From Streptomyces violaceoruber (GTDB lineage: Bacteria > Actinomycetota > Actinomycetes > Streptomycetales > Streptomycetaceae), in contig JODI01000022.1 of assembly GCA_000720805.1 (NCBI GenBank), forward strand, positions 62,001 through 126,000: a stretch of 64,000 nt of DNA, given 5' to 3'. Of the stretch, positions 49,446 to 58,775 are shown piece after piece; positions within the stretch are counted from its first letter, which is position 1, and every line of letters starts with the position of its first letter. The position numbers and the translations under genes are program-made. The notes below the pieces were generated by a model, which was not told the DNA's origin, ran no database searches, and saw nothing but the letters and a program-made list of their open reading frames with translations.

Positions 49446-51293
49446 ATGTGCGGAATCGTGGGATACGTGGGCTCGCAGTCGGCGCTCGATGTCGTGATGG
49501 CCGGACTGAAGCGACTGGAGTACCGGGGGTACGACTCGGCGGGCGTCGCCGTGCTCGCGGACGGCGGGCTGGCGGCGGCGAAGAAGGCCGGGAAGCTGGT
49601 CAACCTGGAGAAGGAACTGGTCGACCGGCCGCTGCCGTCGGGGACGACGGGCATCGGGCACACGCGGTGGGCCACGCACGGGGCGCCGACGGACGCCAAC
49701 GCGCATCCGCACCTGGACAACGCGGGGCGGGTGTCCGTCGTCCACAACGGGATCATCGAGAACTTCGCCGCGCTGCGGGCCGAGTTGGAGGAGCGGGGAC
49801 ACGAACTGGCCTCCGAGACGGACACCGAGGTCGTCGCCCATCTGCTCGCCGAGGAGTTCTCCTCGTGCGCCGACCTGGCCGAGGCGATGCGGCTGGTGTG
49901 CCGGCGGCTGCAGGGTGCGTTCACGCTGGTCGCGGTGCATGCCGACGAGCCGGATGTGGTCGTGGGCGCGCGACGGAACTCGCCGCTGGTGGTGGGCGTC
50001 GGAGCGGGCGAGGCCTTTCTCGCCTCGGACGTCGCCGCGTTCATCGCCCACACGCGGTCGGCGATCGAGCTGGGGCAGGACCAGGTGGTGGAGCTGCGCC
50101 GGGACGGGGTGACGGTGACCGGCTTCGACGGCCGCCCGGCCGACGTGCGCTCGTACCACATCGACTGGGACGCGTCGGCGGCGGAGAAGGGCGGCTACGA
50201 CTACTTCATGCTCAAGGAGATCGCCGAGCAGCCCAAGGCGGTCGCCGACACGTTGCTGGGTCGCATCGACGCGGCCGGCTCGCTGACGCTGGACGAGGTA
50301 CGGATCAGCGACCAGGAGCTGCGGGAGATCGACAAGGTCGTCATCGTCGCCTGCGGTACGGCCTTCCACGCCGGGCTGATCGCCAAGTACGCCATCGAAC
50401 ACTGGACGCGGCTCCCGTGCGAGGTGGAGCTGGCGAGCGAGTTCCGGTACCGGGATCCGATCCTGGACGCCCAGAGCCTGGTGATCGCCATCTCGCAGTC
50501 CGGCGAGACCATGGACACGCTGATGGCGCTACGGCACGCGCGGGAGCAGGGCTCCAAGGTGCTGGCCATCTGCAACACCAACGGGTCGACGATTCCCCGT
50601 GAGTCGGACGCGGTGCTCTACACGCACGCCGGGCCGGAGGTCGCGGTCGCCTCGACGAAGGCGTTCCTGACGCAGTTGGTGGCGTGCTACCTGGTCGCGC
50701 TGTACCTGGGGCAGGTGCGGGGCACCAAGTGGGGCGACGAGATCGGCGCGGTGGTCCGGGACCTGTCGCGCATCTCCGGGGAGGTCGAGCGGGTCCTGGA
50801 GACGATGGAGCCGGTGCGGGCGCTGGCCCGGTCGCTGGCACGGAAGCGGACCGTGCTGTTCCTCGGGCGGCATGTGGGCTATCCGGTGGCCCTTGAGGGC
50901 GCGCTGAAGCTGAAGGAACTCGCCTACATGCACGCCGAGGGCTTCGCCGCGGGCGAGCTGAAGCACGGGCCGATCGCGTTGATCGAGGACGACCTGCCGG
51001 TGGTCGTGGTCGTTCCCTCGCCCCGGGGGCGGTCGGTGCTCCACGACAAGATCGTGTCCAACATCCAGGAGATCCGGGCGCGGGGTGCGCGGACGATCGT
51101 GATCGCGGAGGAGGGGGACGAGGCGGTGGTGCCGTACGCGGATCACCTGATCCGGATTCCGGTTACGCCGACGCTGCTGCAACCGCTGGTGTCCACGGTG
51201 CCGTTGCAGGTGTTCGCGTGCGAGCTGGCGACGGCCCGGGGCAACGAGGTGGATCAGCCGCGGAACCTGGCCAAGTCGGTGACGGTGGAGTGA
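49446..51293 (+). CDS. glmS: Glutamine-fructose-6-phosphate aminotransferase
   Basis: 615 residues. Makes glucosamine-6-phosphate, the entry to UDP-GlcNAc. The N-terminal glutaminase domain has the catalytic Cys2 (MCGIVGYVGSQSALDVV), GHTRWATHG and HNGIIENF; two SIS domains follow (SQSGETMDTLMALRHA). ATG 49446 is required, since the nucleophile must become residue 1 after Met removal; the open frame from 49368 is ignored. The 3' end overlaps the convergent DUF397 gene by 40 bases. Confidence 0.98.
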   Translation: MCGIVGYVGSQSALDVVMAGLKRLEYRGYDSAGVAVLADGGLAAAKKAGKLVNLEKELVDRPLPSGTTGIGHTRWATHGAPTDANAHPHLDNAGRVSVVHNGIIENFAALRAELEERGHELASETDTEVVAHLLAEEFSSCADLAEAMRLVCRRLQGAFTLVAVHADEPDVVVGARRNSPLVVGVGAGEAFLASDVAAFIAHTRSAIELGQDQVVELRRDGVTVTGFDGRPADVRSYHIDWDASAAEKGGYDYFMLKEIAEQPKAVADTLLGRIDAAGSLTLDEVRISDQELREIDKVVIVACGTAFHAGLIAKYAIEHWTRLPCEVELASEFRYRDPILDAQSLVIAISQSGETMDTLMALRHAREQGSKVLAICNTNGSTIPRESDAVLYTHAGPEVAVASTKAFLTQLVACYLVALYLGQVRGTKWGDEIGAVVRDLSRISGEVERVLETMEPVRALARSLARKRTVLFLGRHVGYPVALEGALKLKELAYMHAEGFAAGELKHGPIALIEDDLPVVVVVPSPRGRSVLHDKIVSNIQEIRARGARTIVIAEEGDEAVVPYADHLIRIPVTPTLLQPLVSTVPLQVFACELATARGNEVDQPRNLAKSVTVE

Positions 51294-51475
51294 GTCGTCT
51301 TCAGGGCGGCTATGAAGGTGGTGAAGGCTCCGGCGGGGAAGGTGAGGGTGGCTCTGGCGGGGGTCTTGGTGTCGCGGACGGATACGTGGGTGGGGGAGTT
51401 GGCGATCTCCACGCACTCGTTGCCGTCGCCGCCGCCGGAGTAGGACGATGTCCGCCAGTTGTCGGGGGTGGTCAT
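51254..51475 (-). CDS. DUF397 small regulatory protein
   Basis: 73 residues: NWRTSSYSGGGDGNECVEI and VSVRDTK are the DUF397 hallmarks. Members act beside XRE regulators of the WhiJ/AbaA type in Streptomyces development. ATG 51475 is used (GAGG, spacing 6); a GTG at 51487 would overlap the XRE stop (GTGA) with AAGGAG close by and is also plausible. Encoded directly after the XRE gene; its last 40 bases are antisense to the end of glmS. Confidence 0.92.
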   Translation of the reverse strand: MTTPDNWRTSSYSGGGDGNECVEIANSPTHVSVRDTKTPARATLTFPAGAFTTFIAALKTTHSTVTDLARFRG

Positions 51476-51483
51476 CGGGTACC

Positions 51484-52335
51484 TCACAGCTCCTTCGTCA
51501 GCTGGTGGATGAAGTCACGCGAGCGGTCGGGTTCGAGCGACACGGCCTCCACCTTACGGAAGAGCGTTCGGAAAGCGCTGAGTTGAGCTTCGGAATCGAT
51601 GAAGACCGTCCCATGGGGGGCATCGCGTACGACCGTGTCCAGCTTGGGCACGGCGCCTCCCACATAGGTCATGGCGCTCCCGGCTTGCGAGAAGCCGTCC
51701 AAGTCGAACGGGACCACGCGCACCGTGAGGTGATCCGCGCCGGAGAGCTCCACAACGTGGTCGAGTTGGGCTCGTGACACGGCGCGGTCGCTGACTCTGA
51801 TGCGCAGGGCTGCTTCGTGGATCACCACTTCGATCGGGACACGTGCGGGTCCTTCGCTGATCCTCTGGCGCGCCATGCGGTGTTGGACACGCAAGTCGAT
51901 CTCTTCCTCGGTGAGTTCGGGGATCCTGTCGGAGAACACGGCACGGGCGTACTCCTCCGTCTGCAGGAGGCCCGGAACGTACAGGACGGCCACGTGGTGC
52001 TGGAACTGTGAGTAGTGATCCAGCTCGGACAGATCCAGGAACGACGTGGGCAGCCGGCCTCGGTACTCCTCCCACCAGCCGCGTGTGCGATCGCAGGCCA
52101 TCGCGACCAGGGCGTTGACGAACTCCTCGTCCGTACAGGCGTAGTGGGACGCGAGTCGGCGCAGCCGTTTCTCGCTCACCCCCGCGATGCCGGACTCGAT
52201 CTGGCTGATGACCGGAGCGGTCACCCCGAGCAGAGAAGCCGCCTGCCGAGATGTGAGGCCGGCGGCGTCGCGGAGCCTGCGCAGTTCGGCTGCCAGCCGC
52301 AGCTGACGTGCCGTCGGCTCGGCCCTCAATGCCAT
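51484..52335 (-). CDS. XRE-family regulator with DUF5753 domain (WhiJ/AbaA-like)
   Basis: 283 residues. Cro/C1-type helix-turn-helix at about residues 12-66 (AGLTSRQAASLLGVTAPVIS) and a C-terminal DUF5753 domain (SQFQHHVAVLYVPGLLQTEEY, HLTVRVVPFDLDG). Adjacent to a DUF397 gene and divergent from a short HATPase gene, the typical three-gene set repeated many times in Streptomyces genomes and linked to development and antibiotic control. Confidence 0.95.
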   Translation of the reverse strand: MALRAEPTARQLRLAAELRRLRDAAGLTSRQAASLLGVTAPVISQIESGIAGVSEKRLRRLASHYACTDEEFVNALVAMACDRTRGWWEEYRGRLPTSFLDLSELDHYSQFQHHVAVLYVPGLLQTEEYARAVFSDRIPELTEEEIDLRVQHRMARQRISEGPARVPIEVVIHEAALRIRVSDRAVSRAQLDHVVELSGADHLTVRVVPFDLDGFSQAGSAMTYVGGAVPKLDTVVRDAPHGTVFIDSEAQLSAFRTLFRKVEAVSLEPDRSRDFIHQLTKEL

Positions 52336-52555
52336 CGCATCCTCCCAACGCGCATGCGATCGTGACTCGTTCGGGGGTCACAGTACGCGATCGGCTTGCG
52401 AGATTTAAACAATTAGCCCTACGGTCGGTGACGCGACGCACACGCTGCGGATTGCCGGGGTCCCGGAAGCGCACCGCCCCGTCCTGCCATGACGGCCGCG
52501 ACACTGCCACCGCCCGCCGACCCGCAACCCCCCACCACTTGAACGGAGTTGACGC
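52336..52555. other. Divergent promoter region between XRE and HATPase genes
   Basis: 220 bases. It contains an AT-rich patch (GATTTAAACAATTAGC near 52403) unusual for this genome, a likely site for the divergent promoters or XRE binding. No certain hexamers were assigned. Confidence 0.45.
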
Positions 52556-52873
52556 ATGCCCGAAAACGAGTCCGAACCGTGGGAGTACTGCCTGTACATC
52601 CCCAACGACCTCCGAGCCGTCACCGTGAGCCGCCGCACCCTCCGCCTGATCCTCACCCTGCACGGGCTGATCGGCCTGGTCGACGTCGCGGAACTTCTCG
52701 CCGCGGAGCTGGTCTCCAACGCCGTACGCCACACGAAGGGGCCGGCTGCCCTGCGCGTGCGCTGGTCGGCGGGGGTGCTGCGGATCGGGGCGTGGGACGC
52801 GGACCCGGAACCACCGGAACCCCCGCGGGCGTTGGAGCAGCTCGGGGAGTTGGCGGAGGAGGACTCGATCTAG
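52556..52873 (+). CDS. Short HATPase (anti-sigma-like) protein lacking the G-box
   Basis: 105 residues. The N-box LLAAELVSNAVRHTKG (Asn55) is intact, and WDADPEPPEPP stands where the G1 box begins, but the protein ends before a GRGL-type G-box that relatives of about 140 residues carry. ATP binding is therefore doubtful, or the family member is a naturally short form used in XRE/DUF397 triads. Ten bases lie between it and the next gene, so they are co-transcribed. Confidence 0.85.
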   Translation: MPENESEPWEYCLYIPNDLRAVTVSRRTLRLILTLHGLIGLVDVAELLAAELVSNAVRHTKGPAALRVRWSAGVLRIGAWDADPEPPEPPRALEQLGELAEEDSI

Positions 52874-52882
52874 GTTGCGCAC

Positions 52883-53647
52883 ATGGTCACATCAGCTCAC
52901 GAGGGCATGCACCGGATCTTCCAGGAGCGGCCGGAGATCCTGGCTCCCGTGTTCGGGGTGCTGGGTGTCCCGTTATCCCCGAAGGCGACCGTGGACGCCG
53001 TCACCACGGACGTCACGGAGGCCCGGCCGCTGGAGCGGCGCGTGGACACCGTGCTGCGCATCGGGCCGTCCGACGGCGAGGACTTCCTGCTCGCCATCGA
53101 GTCGCAGTCGGTCAAGGTCCCGGGCAAGGAGGCGAGTTGGGCGTACAACGTCGCCTACCTGATCACCGATGCCAGGACCGCGGCGAAGAACCTCGCGCTG
53201 GGCGTGCTTTCGGCCCTGGCACACGCCCGCAGCCCCGACTGTGAGGCCATACTGAAGGCAATCACAACCGCCCTTCAGGAACTCCAGGAATCGGATCCCG
53301 AGACCGCCGGGTACTTCTTCGAGTTCCTGGAAATCAACCTGGGTAGCACCCCAGCCGGAGAGAAATTGAGGGAGATCATGTCGTTCGTCAGCTACTTCCC
53401 CGGCCGGGGGACGGTCCGTGAGACGGCGTACCTGGAGGGCAAGACAGAAGGCGAGGCCAAGGGGATCCTGTTCGTGCTGGAGGTGCGCGGCATCCCCGTG
53501 TCGGACAGTGTGCGCGAGCGCATCACCGCCTGCACCGATCTCGACCGCATGGACGCCTGGCTGGAGCGTTCCCGCACGGTCGAGCGGGCCGAGGACCTGT
53601 TCGTCGAGGACTCGGAGGTTCCGGGGCCCGGTCCGGAACAGGCCTGA
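52883..53647 (+). CDS. PD-(D/E)XK-type family protein, probably internally shortened
   Basis: 254 residues. It resembles a frequent Streptomyces family of about 300 residues: MHRIFQERPEILAPVFGVLG, then RVDTVLRIGPSDGEDFLLAIESQ (the Asp and Glu-x-Gln of a PD-(D/E)XK-like core), later FPGRGTVRETAYLEGKTEGEAKGI and the C-terminal RERITACTDLDRMDAWL. In relatives I remember, about 45-50 residues with a VVCQDKATAEW-like block follow ASWAY-VAYL; here VAYL is joined directly to ITDARTAAKNLALG. The frame is kept, so a shortened protein can be made. GTG/ATG choice: ATG 52883. Confidence 0.75.
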   Translation: MVTSAHEGMHRIFQERPEILAPVFGVLGVPLSPKATVDAVTTDVTEARPLERRVDTVLRIGPSDGEDFLLAIESQSVKVPGKEASWAYNVAYLITDARTAAKNLALGVLSALAHARSPDCEAILKAITTALQELQESDPETAGYFFEFLEINLGSTPAGEKLREIMSFVSYFPGRGTVRETAYLEGKTEGEAKGILFVLEVRGIPVSDSVRERITACTDLDRMDAWLERSRTVERAEDLFVEDSEVPGPGPEQA

Positions 53648-53751
53648 GCGTTGGACGACCAGCACGGGCAGGCGTGAGGCGAAGTGCTACCCCGCCGGCC
53701 GAGCCTGGGGATGGATGTTCGTCCGTTCCGCTACTCGCCACCGATGTCATG

Positions 53752-54810
<1,059 letters not shown>

Positions 54811-54836
54811 GACTGTTCCTCCCTCGTTGCCTGACC

Positions 54837-54864
54837 CACTAATGGTTCTGGAGTTCCGTTAGTG
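54837..54864. promoter_or_regulatory. TetR operator copy 1
   Basis: Arms CACTAATGG and CCGTTAGTG (one mismatch in nine) around TTCTGGAGTT. The central CTGGAGT and the TAAYG/CGTTA arms recur at 54892-54917, centre to centre 54 bp, about five helical turns. Confidence 0.75.
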
Positions 54865-54891
54865 TGTACCTCAACGTAGCAGGCGTCAGCG

Positions 54892-54917
54892 ATTAACGAA
54901 ACTGGAGTCCCGTTATG
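54892..54917. promoter_or_regulatory. TetR operator copy 2, overlapping the tetR start codon
   Basis: TAACG (54894-54898) and CGTTA (54911-54915) flank a centre containing CTGGAGTCC. The last bases are the tetR ATG, so repressor binding would shut off its own gene. Confidence 0.7.
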
Positions 54918-55532
54918 GGGTTTGAAGGTGCTGATCCAGGGACCGTCCGTCCTGGAGGGCGCACGGCGCGGGTCCGGTCGGCGGTGCTGCAAGCCGCTGG
55001 GGACGCTTTGGCGGAGCATGGCTTTGCCCACCTGGACCTCGCCGACATCGCGCGCCGCGCCGAGGTGGGCAAGACCACCGTCTACCGCCGCTGGGGAACG
55101 GTGACCAGCCTGGTGGCCGACCTGCTGCTGGACATGGCCGAGCAGTCACTGCCACGCGACGAGACCGGCTCGCTGCTCGGCGACCTCAAGGCCAACGCCC
55201 GGCTCGTGCAGCGCACCTTGGCCGACCCGCGGCAGGGAGCGCTGTTCAAGGCGGTGATCGCCGCCGCCACCTGCGAGGCGAAGACCGCCGAGGCCCTGCA
55301 CCGCTTCTACGACATCCGCGTCAAGGAGTGGGCACCCTGCGTCCAGCAGGCCATCGACCGGGGCGAGGTGCCTGAGGGCACCAATGCCGACGAGGTCATC
55401 CGTGCTGTCTCCGCCCCCCTCTACTACCGCCTGCTGACCACCGGCGACCGTCTCGACGAAGCCGCCGCGGACCAAGCCGCCGAGGCCGCCGCGGCCGCAG
55501 CGCGCGCGGGAGCGTACCTGCGGGATGGCTGA
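54915..55532 (+). CDS. TetR-family transcriptional regulator
   Basis: 205 residues. HTH at about residues 20-66 (AVLQAAGDALAEHGFAHLDLADIARRAEVGKTTVYRRW), then a TetR_C-like ligand domain (HRFYDIRVKEWAPCVQQAIDRG). Divergent from the aldo/keto reductase gene, with two related operator sites between them, so it is probably an autoregulating repressor of the reductase. No ribosome site precedes the ATG; operator 2 covers it. Confidence 0.93.
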   Translation: MGFEGADPGTVRPGGRTARVRSAVLQAAGDALAEHGFAHLDLADIARRAEVGKTTVYRRWGTVTSLVADLLLDMAEQSLPRDETGSLLGDLKANARLVQRTLADPRQGALFKAVIAAATCEAKTAEALHRFYDIRVKEWAPCVQQAIDRGEVPEGTNADEVIRAVSAPLYYRLLTTGDRLDEAAADQAAEAAAAAARAGAYLRDG

Positions 55533-55594
55533 CCGCGACACACCAGGCCGATCTGGTCACCGGGGAGGCGAGCCCGCGGTCGCCGGACGGATCG

Positions 55595-55600
55595 TAGAGT
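55595..55600 (+). promoter_or_regulatory. -10 hexamer for a leaderless acpS transcript
   Basis: TAGAGT six bases before the acpS ATG, no Shine-Dalgarno sequence and no good -35. Confidence 0.45.
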
Positions 55601-55606
55601 GCGCGG

Positions 55607-55978
55607 ATGAGCATTATCGGGGTCGGTATCGACGTTGCCGAGATCGATCGGTTCCGGGCGTCGCTGGAACGTACGCCCACCATGGCGGCGCGGCTGTTCC
55701 TGGAGAGCGAGTTGTTGCTGCCCAGCGGGGAGCGGCGCGGTGTCGCCTCGCTCGCCGCGCGGTTCGCCGCCAAGGAGGCGCTCGCCAAGGCCCTGGGCGC
55801 CCCGGCGGGCCTGCACTGGACCGACGCCGAGGTCTACGTAGAGGACAGCGGGCAGCCACGGTTGCGGGTGACCGGGACCGTCGCGGCACGGGCGGCGGAA
55901 CTGGGCGTCCGGTCCTGGCATGTGTCGCTCAGTCATGACGCGGGGGTGGCGTCGGCGGTGGTGATCGCGGAGGGGTGA
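55607..55978 (+). CDS. acpS: Holo-[acyl-carrier-protein] synthase
   Basis: 123 residues, trimeric AcpS type. Transfers 4'-phosphopantetheine from CoA to acyl carrier proteins. Mg2+ ligands Asp9 ([12 protein letters not shown]) and Glu57 ([12 protein letters not shown]) are intact, as is WHVSLSHD. Near nnrD and alr, its usual neighbours in Streptomyces, but separated from them by the RHS island. Confidence 0.97.
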   Translation: MSIIGVGIDVAEIDRFRASLERTPTMAARLFLESELLLPSGERRGVASLAARFAAKEALAKALGAPAGLHWTDAEVYVEDSGQPRLRVTGTVAARAAELGVRSWHVSLSHDAGVASAVVIAEG

Positions 55979-56027
55979 CGGCGGGTGCGGCGGATGGGCG
56001 CTGCCACCCCCGTAGTCAAACTCAGGC

Positions 56028-56321
56028 TCAGGCCGCCTGATCCCACTCCGCGTACACCTCCTCGTAGTTCCCCGGGTCGTCGTCGCCGGCGCGTCCGCCG
56101 AGGGACTTCTCGCGGGCGCGCAGCAGGGCCCACGCGAGGGCGGACGCGCAAGTGGCGTACCAGGGCAACGGCCAGAGGATGTGCCACCAGGGGGCGCTCG
56201 GGGCGACGGTGATGTCGACGGCGGCTGTGGCCATGCCGGCGCCCAGGCTCCAACACAGCAGGCGTCCGAGGTAGCGGACGGCTCGGGTAAGGGTGCCGAC
56301 GGATCTGTCCGGATCGGTCAT
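56028..56321 (-). CDS. Small two-helix membrane protein
   Basis: 97 residues. Two hydrophobic segments (LGRLLCWSLGAGMATAAVDI and ILWPLPWYATCASALAWALL) and an acidic C-terminus (GNYEEVYAEWDQAA). ATG 56321 is preceded by GAAGGA; the longer open frame upstream has no such signal. Convergent with acpS. Family not recognised. Confidence 0.7.
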   Translation of the reverse strand: MTDPDRSVGTLTRAVRYLGRLLCWSLGAGMATAAVDITVAPSAPWWHILWPLPWYATCASALAWALLRAREKSLGGRAGDDDPGNYEEVYAEWDQAA

Positions 56322-56781
56322 CGCGGGAAAGTCCTTCACGGAATGGGCGACGGCCGCAGCTGCGGCAGTGCTCGCCGAACGCCCTAAGTGTGCGTTTCGT
56401 GAAGGGTCGTGCCCAGGGGTGTTGTGTGGCGCCCGGGGCATCTGAGACAGCCTCAGGTCCGGGCATATGCCAGCAAGTACCCGATCGTGCCTGGTAAGCG
56501 CTTCCGTCCCTTGTGCGGTACGGACCTGAATATGGCTTGAAATCATCGCGTGGTCCCCATGGATAGTGACCTGACCTGGAAGAAATTGCGCTTCCGGACA
56601 TCTCTATTGTCCAGTGGCTGGCCGGAATTGATCATTCCTCCCCGATGTAAGGGGTGTGTGTGGTTATTTGTCCTGTTATTCATCAGTAAAGCGGTAGGGC
56701 TGATTCCGGCTCGCATGGGAAACGGCTTCAAGGGCAGGACGGGCCAACCTGTGTGTTTCTCATGGCAACTTGTGCGGCTCT
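56322..56781. other. AT-rich flank of the RHS island
   Basis: About 460 bases without a convincing gene. Between 56581 and 56700 I count 59 G+C in 120 bases, about 49 per cent, far below the surrounding genes. A 78-codon GTG frame at 56550 has no domain. Low G+C suggests acquired DNA or a promoter-rich island edge. Confidence 0.6.
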
Positions 56782-56800
56782 TGTGACCACTGGGGTCACA
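56782..56800. promoter_or_regulatory. Palindrome upstream of the RHS gene
   Basis: TGTGACCACTGGGGTCACA: perfect 7-bp arms TGTGACC / GGTCACA with a 5-base centre, 28 bases before the RHS ATG. It resembles a Crp-like site but with longer spacing. Likely an operator. Confidence 0.65.
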
Positions 56801-56828
56801 GAATCTGACTTCCTGTGGGGGGAAGCTG

Positions 56829-58760
56829 ATGCACTCGCGTGCCACACGCACGCCGTCTCGGCGTGCCCGGAGATCACCCAGAATCGCTCTCACCGCTGCC
56901 ATCGCCACCGCGGCGTTGGCCGTGGCCGCCGCACCCGGCGTGGCGGCCCCGTCCGAACCGGAACTGCCCAAGCCGGAAAGCCCGTGGACGACGCCGGCGA
57001 AGGTCGAGGCGCCCGCGACCCCGGTCGGCGTGACGAATGCCCCGGCCTCCGAGGCCGAGACCGAGCCATCGGCGGAGGTGGCGGCCTGGCGGGCGGCGCA
57101 GAAAGCCCGTACGGGCGCAACCGGCACGACACGCAAAGCTGCCGCAGCCGCCTTCCTGCCCGAGGGTCAGGGCCAGGTCCCCTGGCACCGCATCACCCGA
57201 GACCGGGTGAGGAAGGTGTCCTCGACGAACGCGACCGTCACCTTCGACTACGACGGCGACGGCAACCTCAAGTCCCGCACCGACGCCTCCGGCACCACCG
57301 GCTGGGATTACGACGAGCTCAACCGTGAGCGCGTGCGCACCCTGCAGAGCGGTGCGCAGACCGTCCTCGCGTACACGCCGGGCGGCGAGGTCGACTACTA
57401 CACCGACCCGACCGGTACGACGGACTACACCTGGGACAAGGCCGGCCGCCTGGACTACCTGACCGACCCGGCGGGCAAGAAGACCGACTTCGACTACGAC
57501 AAGAACGACAAGCGCACCACAACCGTCTATCCCGGCGGCACCACCCAGTCCGTCGGCATCGACGAGGACGGCCGCCCCAAGACGGTCAAGACCACTTCCG
57601 GTACGACAACACTGGTCGACCTGGCCTACAGCTACGCCAACGCGGGCAAGGACACCACCAAGATCCGCACCCGCACCGACAACCTCACCAAGCTGAAGAC
57701 CACCTACCAGTACGACACGCAGGACCGGCTCCGGTACGCCCTGGAGTCCGACTCCGCCGGTGCCCGCACGGCCTCCTGGCTGTACTGCTGGGACCAGGCC
57801 GGCAACCTCACCGCCCAGGACGGCACCGCCTCCACCTGCCCCACCACCGCCACCTGGACCTACAACGACGCGCTGGAGCTGACCGCGCAGAACGGCTCTA
57901 CGACCGGCTGGTCCTACGACAAGCTCGGCAACGAGAGCGCCGGCGGCCGCACCGCCGCCACCCGCCGCACCAGCGAGACGTGGACCGACCACAGCCAGCT
58001 GTCCGGCCTGACCGTGAACGGCTCGACGTACGACCTGGTCCATGCGGGGACCGACAACTCCGAGCGTACGAAGCTGGGTTCGACGTGGTTCCACCACACG
58101 GCCCTCGGGCTGGCGTCCACGACGACGAACGGCGTCGACACCGGATTCATCCGGGAACCGGCGGGCACGTTGAATTCCATGACGACTGGGGGGAAGTCCT
58201 ACTACTACCTCACCGACGCCACCGGGAACGTGCTCGGCCTGGTCGACGACGCGGGCAAGCGCACCCACACGTACGCCTACGGTCCCACTGGCCTGCCGCG
58301 CACGACCCCGACCGAGGCGGTCCCCCAGCCGTACCGCTACACCGGCGCCTACCTCGACCCGACCGGTCTGTACAAGATGGGCGCCCGCTACTACGACCCC
58401 CAGATCGGCCGCTTCACCCAGCCCGACCCGTCCGGCCAGGAGGCCAACCCCTACCTGTACGCGGGCGGCGACCCCATCAACAACAGTGACCCGGCTGGGC
58501 TGCTCAGTCTGCCGGACGTTGGAGGTGCCCTCGAACAGCTGGGCAAGGCCAGCGACCTGCTGAACACCGGCGTTGCTGCCCTTCAGGGTGATACACGAGC
58601 AGCTTGGGCCAGCTTGGCCGGATGGGGAGTTGGCACACTGGCGGGCTTGGGTTGTGGAGCACTCATGACCAGCGCGGGTGTTACTGCCCCTGCTGCTCCT
58701 GCTGTGTGCAGCGGAGTCGGGTACTACGCAGGCGAACTGACAACTGACGCTCTGCGTTAG
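56829..58760 (+). CDS. Secreted RHS/YD-repeat protein, short form
   Basis: 643 residues. Signal peptide (about 1-40), then a Pro/Glu/Ala-rich stretch, then about ten YD repeats (FDYDGDGNLKSRTDASG, YTWDKAGRLDYLTDPAG and so on) and the RHS core end GARYYDPQIGRFTQPDP ... NPYLYAGGDPINNSDPAG. After it, residues 558-643 are a variable tail with glycine-rich hydrophobic text (LAGWGVGTLAGLGCGALMTS, VCSGVGYYAGEL). Streptomyces RHS proteins are often 1500-2200 residues; here GQGQVPWHRI is joined straight to late YD repeats, so the central part seems to be missing, in frame. Followed by a terminator-like hairpin and four tiny membrane-protein genes. Confidence 0.9.
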   Translation: MHSRATRTPSRRARRSPRIALTAAIATAALAVAAAPGVAAPSEPELPKPESPWTTPAKVEAPATPVGVTNAPASEAETEPSAEVAAWRAAQKARTGATGTTRKAAAAAFLPEGQGQVPWHRITRDRVRKVSSTNATVTFDYDGDGNLKSRTDASGTTGWDYDELNRERVRTLQSGAQTVLAYTPGGEVDYYTDPTGTTDYTWDKAGRLDYLTDPAGKKTDFDYDKNDKRTTTVYPGGTTQSVGIDEDGRPKTVKTTSGTTTLVDLAYSYANAGKDTTKIRTRTDNLTKLKTTYQYDTQDRLRYALESDSAGARTASWLYCWDQAGNLTAQDGTASTCPTTATWTYNDALELTAQNGSTTGWSYDKLGNESAGGRTAATRRTSETWTDHSQLSGLTVNGSTYDLVHAGTDNSERTKLGSTWFHHTALGLASTTTNGVDTGFIREPAGTLNSMTTGGKSYYYLTDATGNVLGLVDDAGKRTHTYAYGPTGLPRTTPTEAVPQPYRYTGAYLDPTGLYKMGARYYDPQIGRFTQPDPSGQEANPYLYAGGDPINNSDPAGLLSLPDVGGALEQLGKASDLLNTGVAALQGDTRAAWASLAGWGVGTLAGLGCGALMTSAGVTAPAAPAVCSGVGYYAGELTTDALR

Positions 58761-58775
58761 AGCGCTGAGGGGCAG

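Noticed and set aside
56494..56505. LacI-type half site GGTAAGCGCTTCC upstream of the RHS gene
   Set aside because: Only the central AAGCGCTT is symmetric, and it lies more than 300 bases from the nearest plus-strand start; too weak to call.
56550..56786. 78-codon GTG frame before the RHS gene
   Set aside because: No ribosome site, no recognisable domain; lies in the AT-rich flank and overlaps the palindrome.
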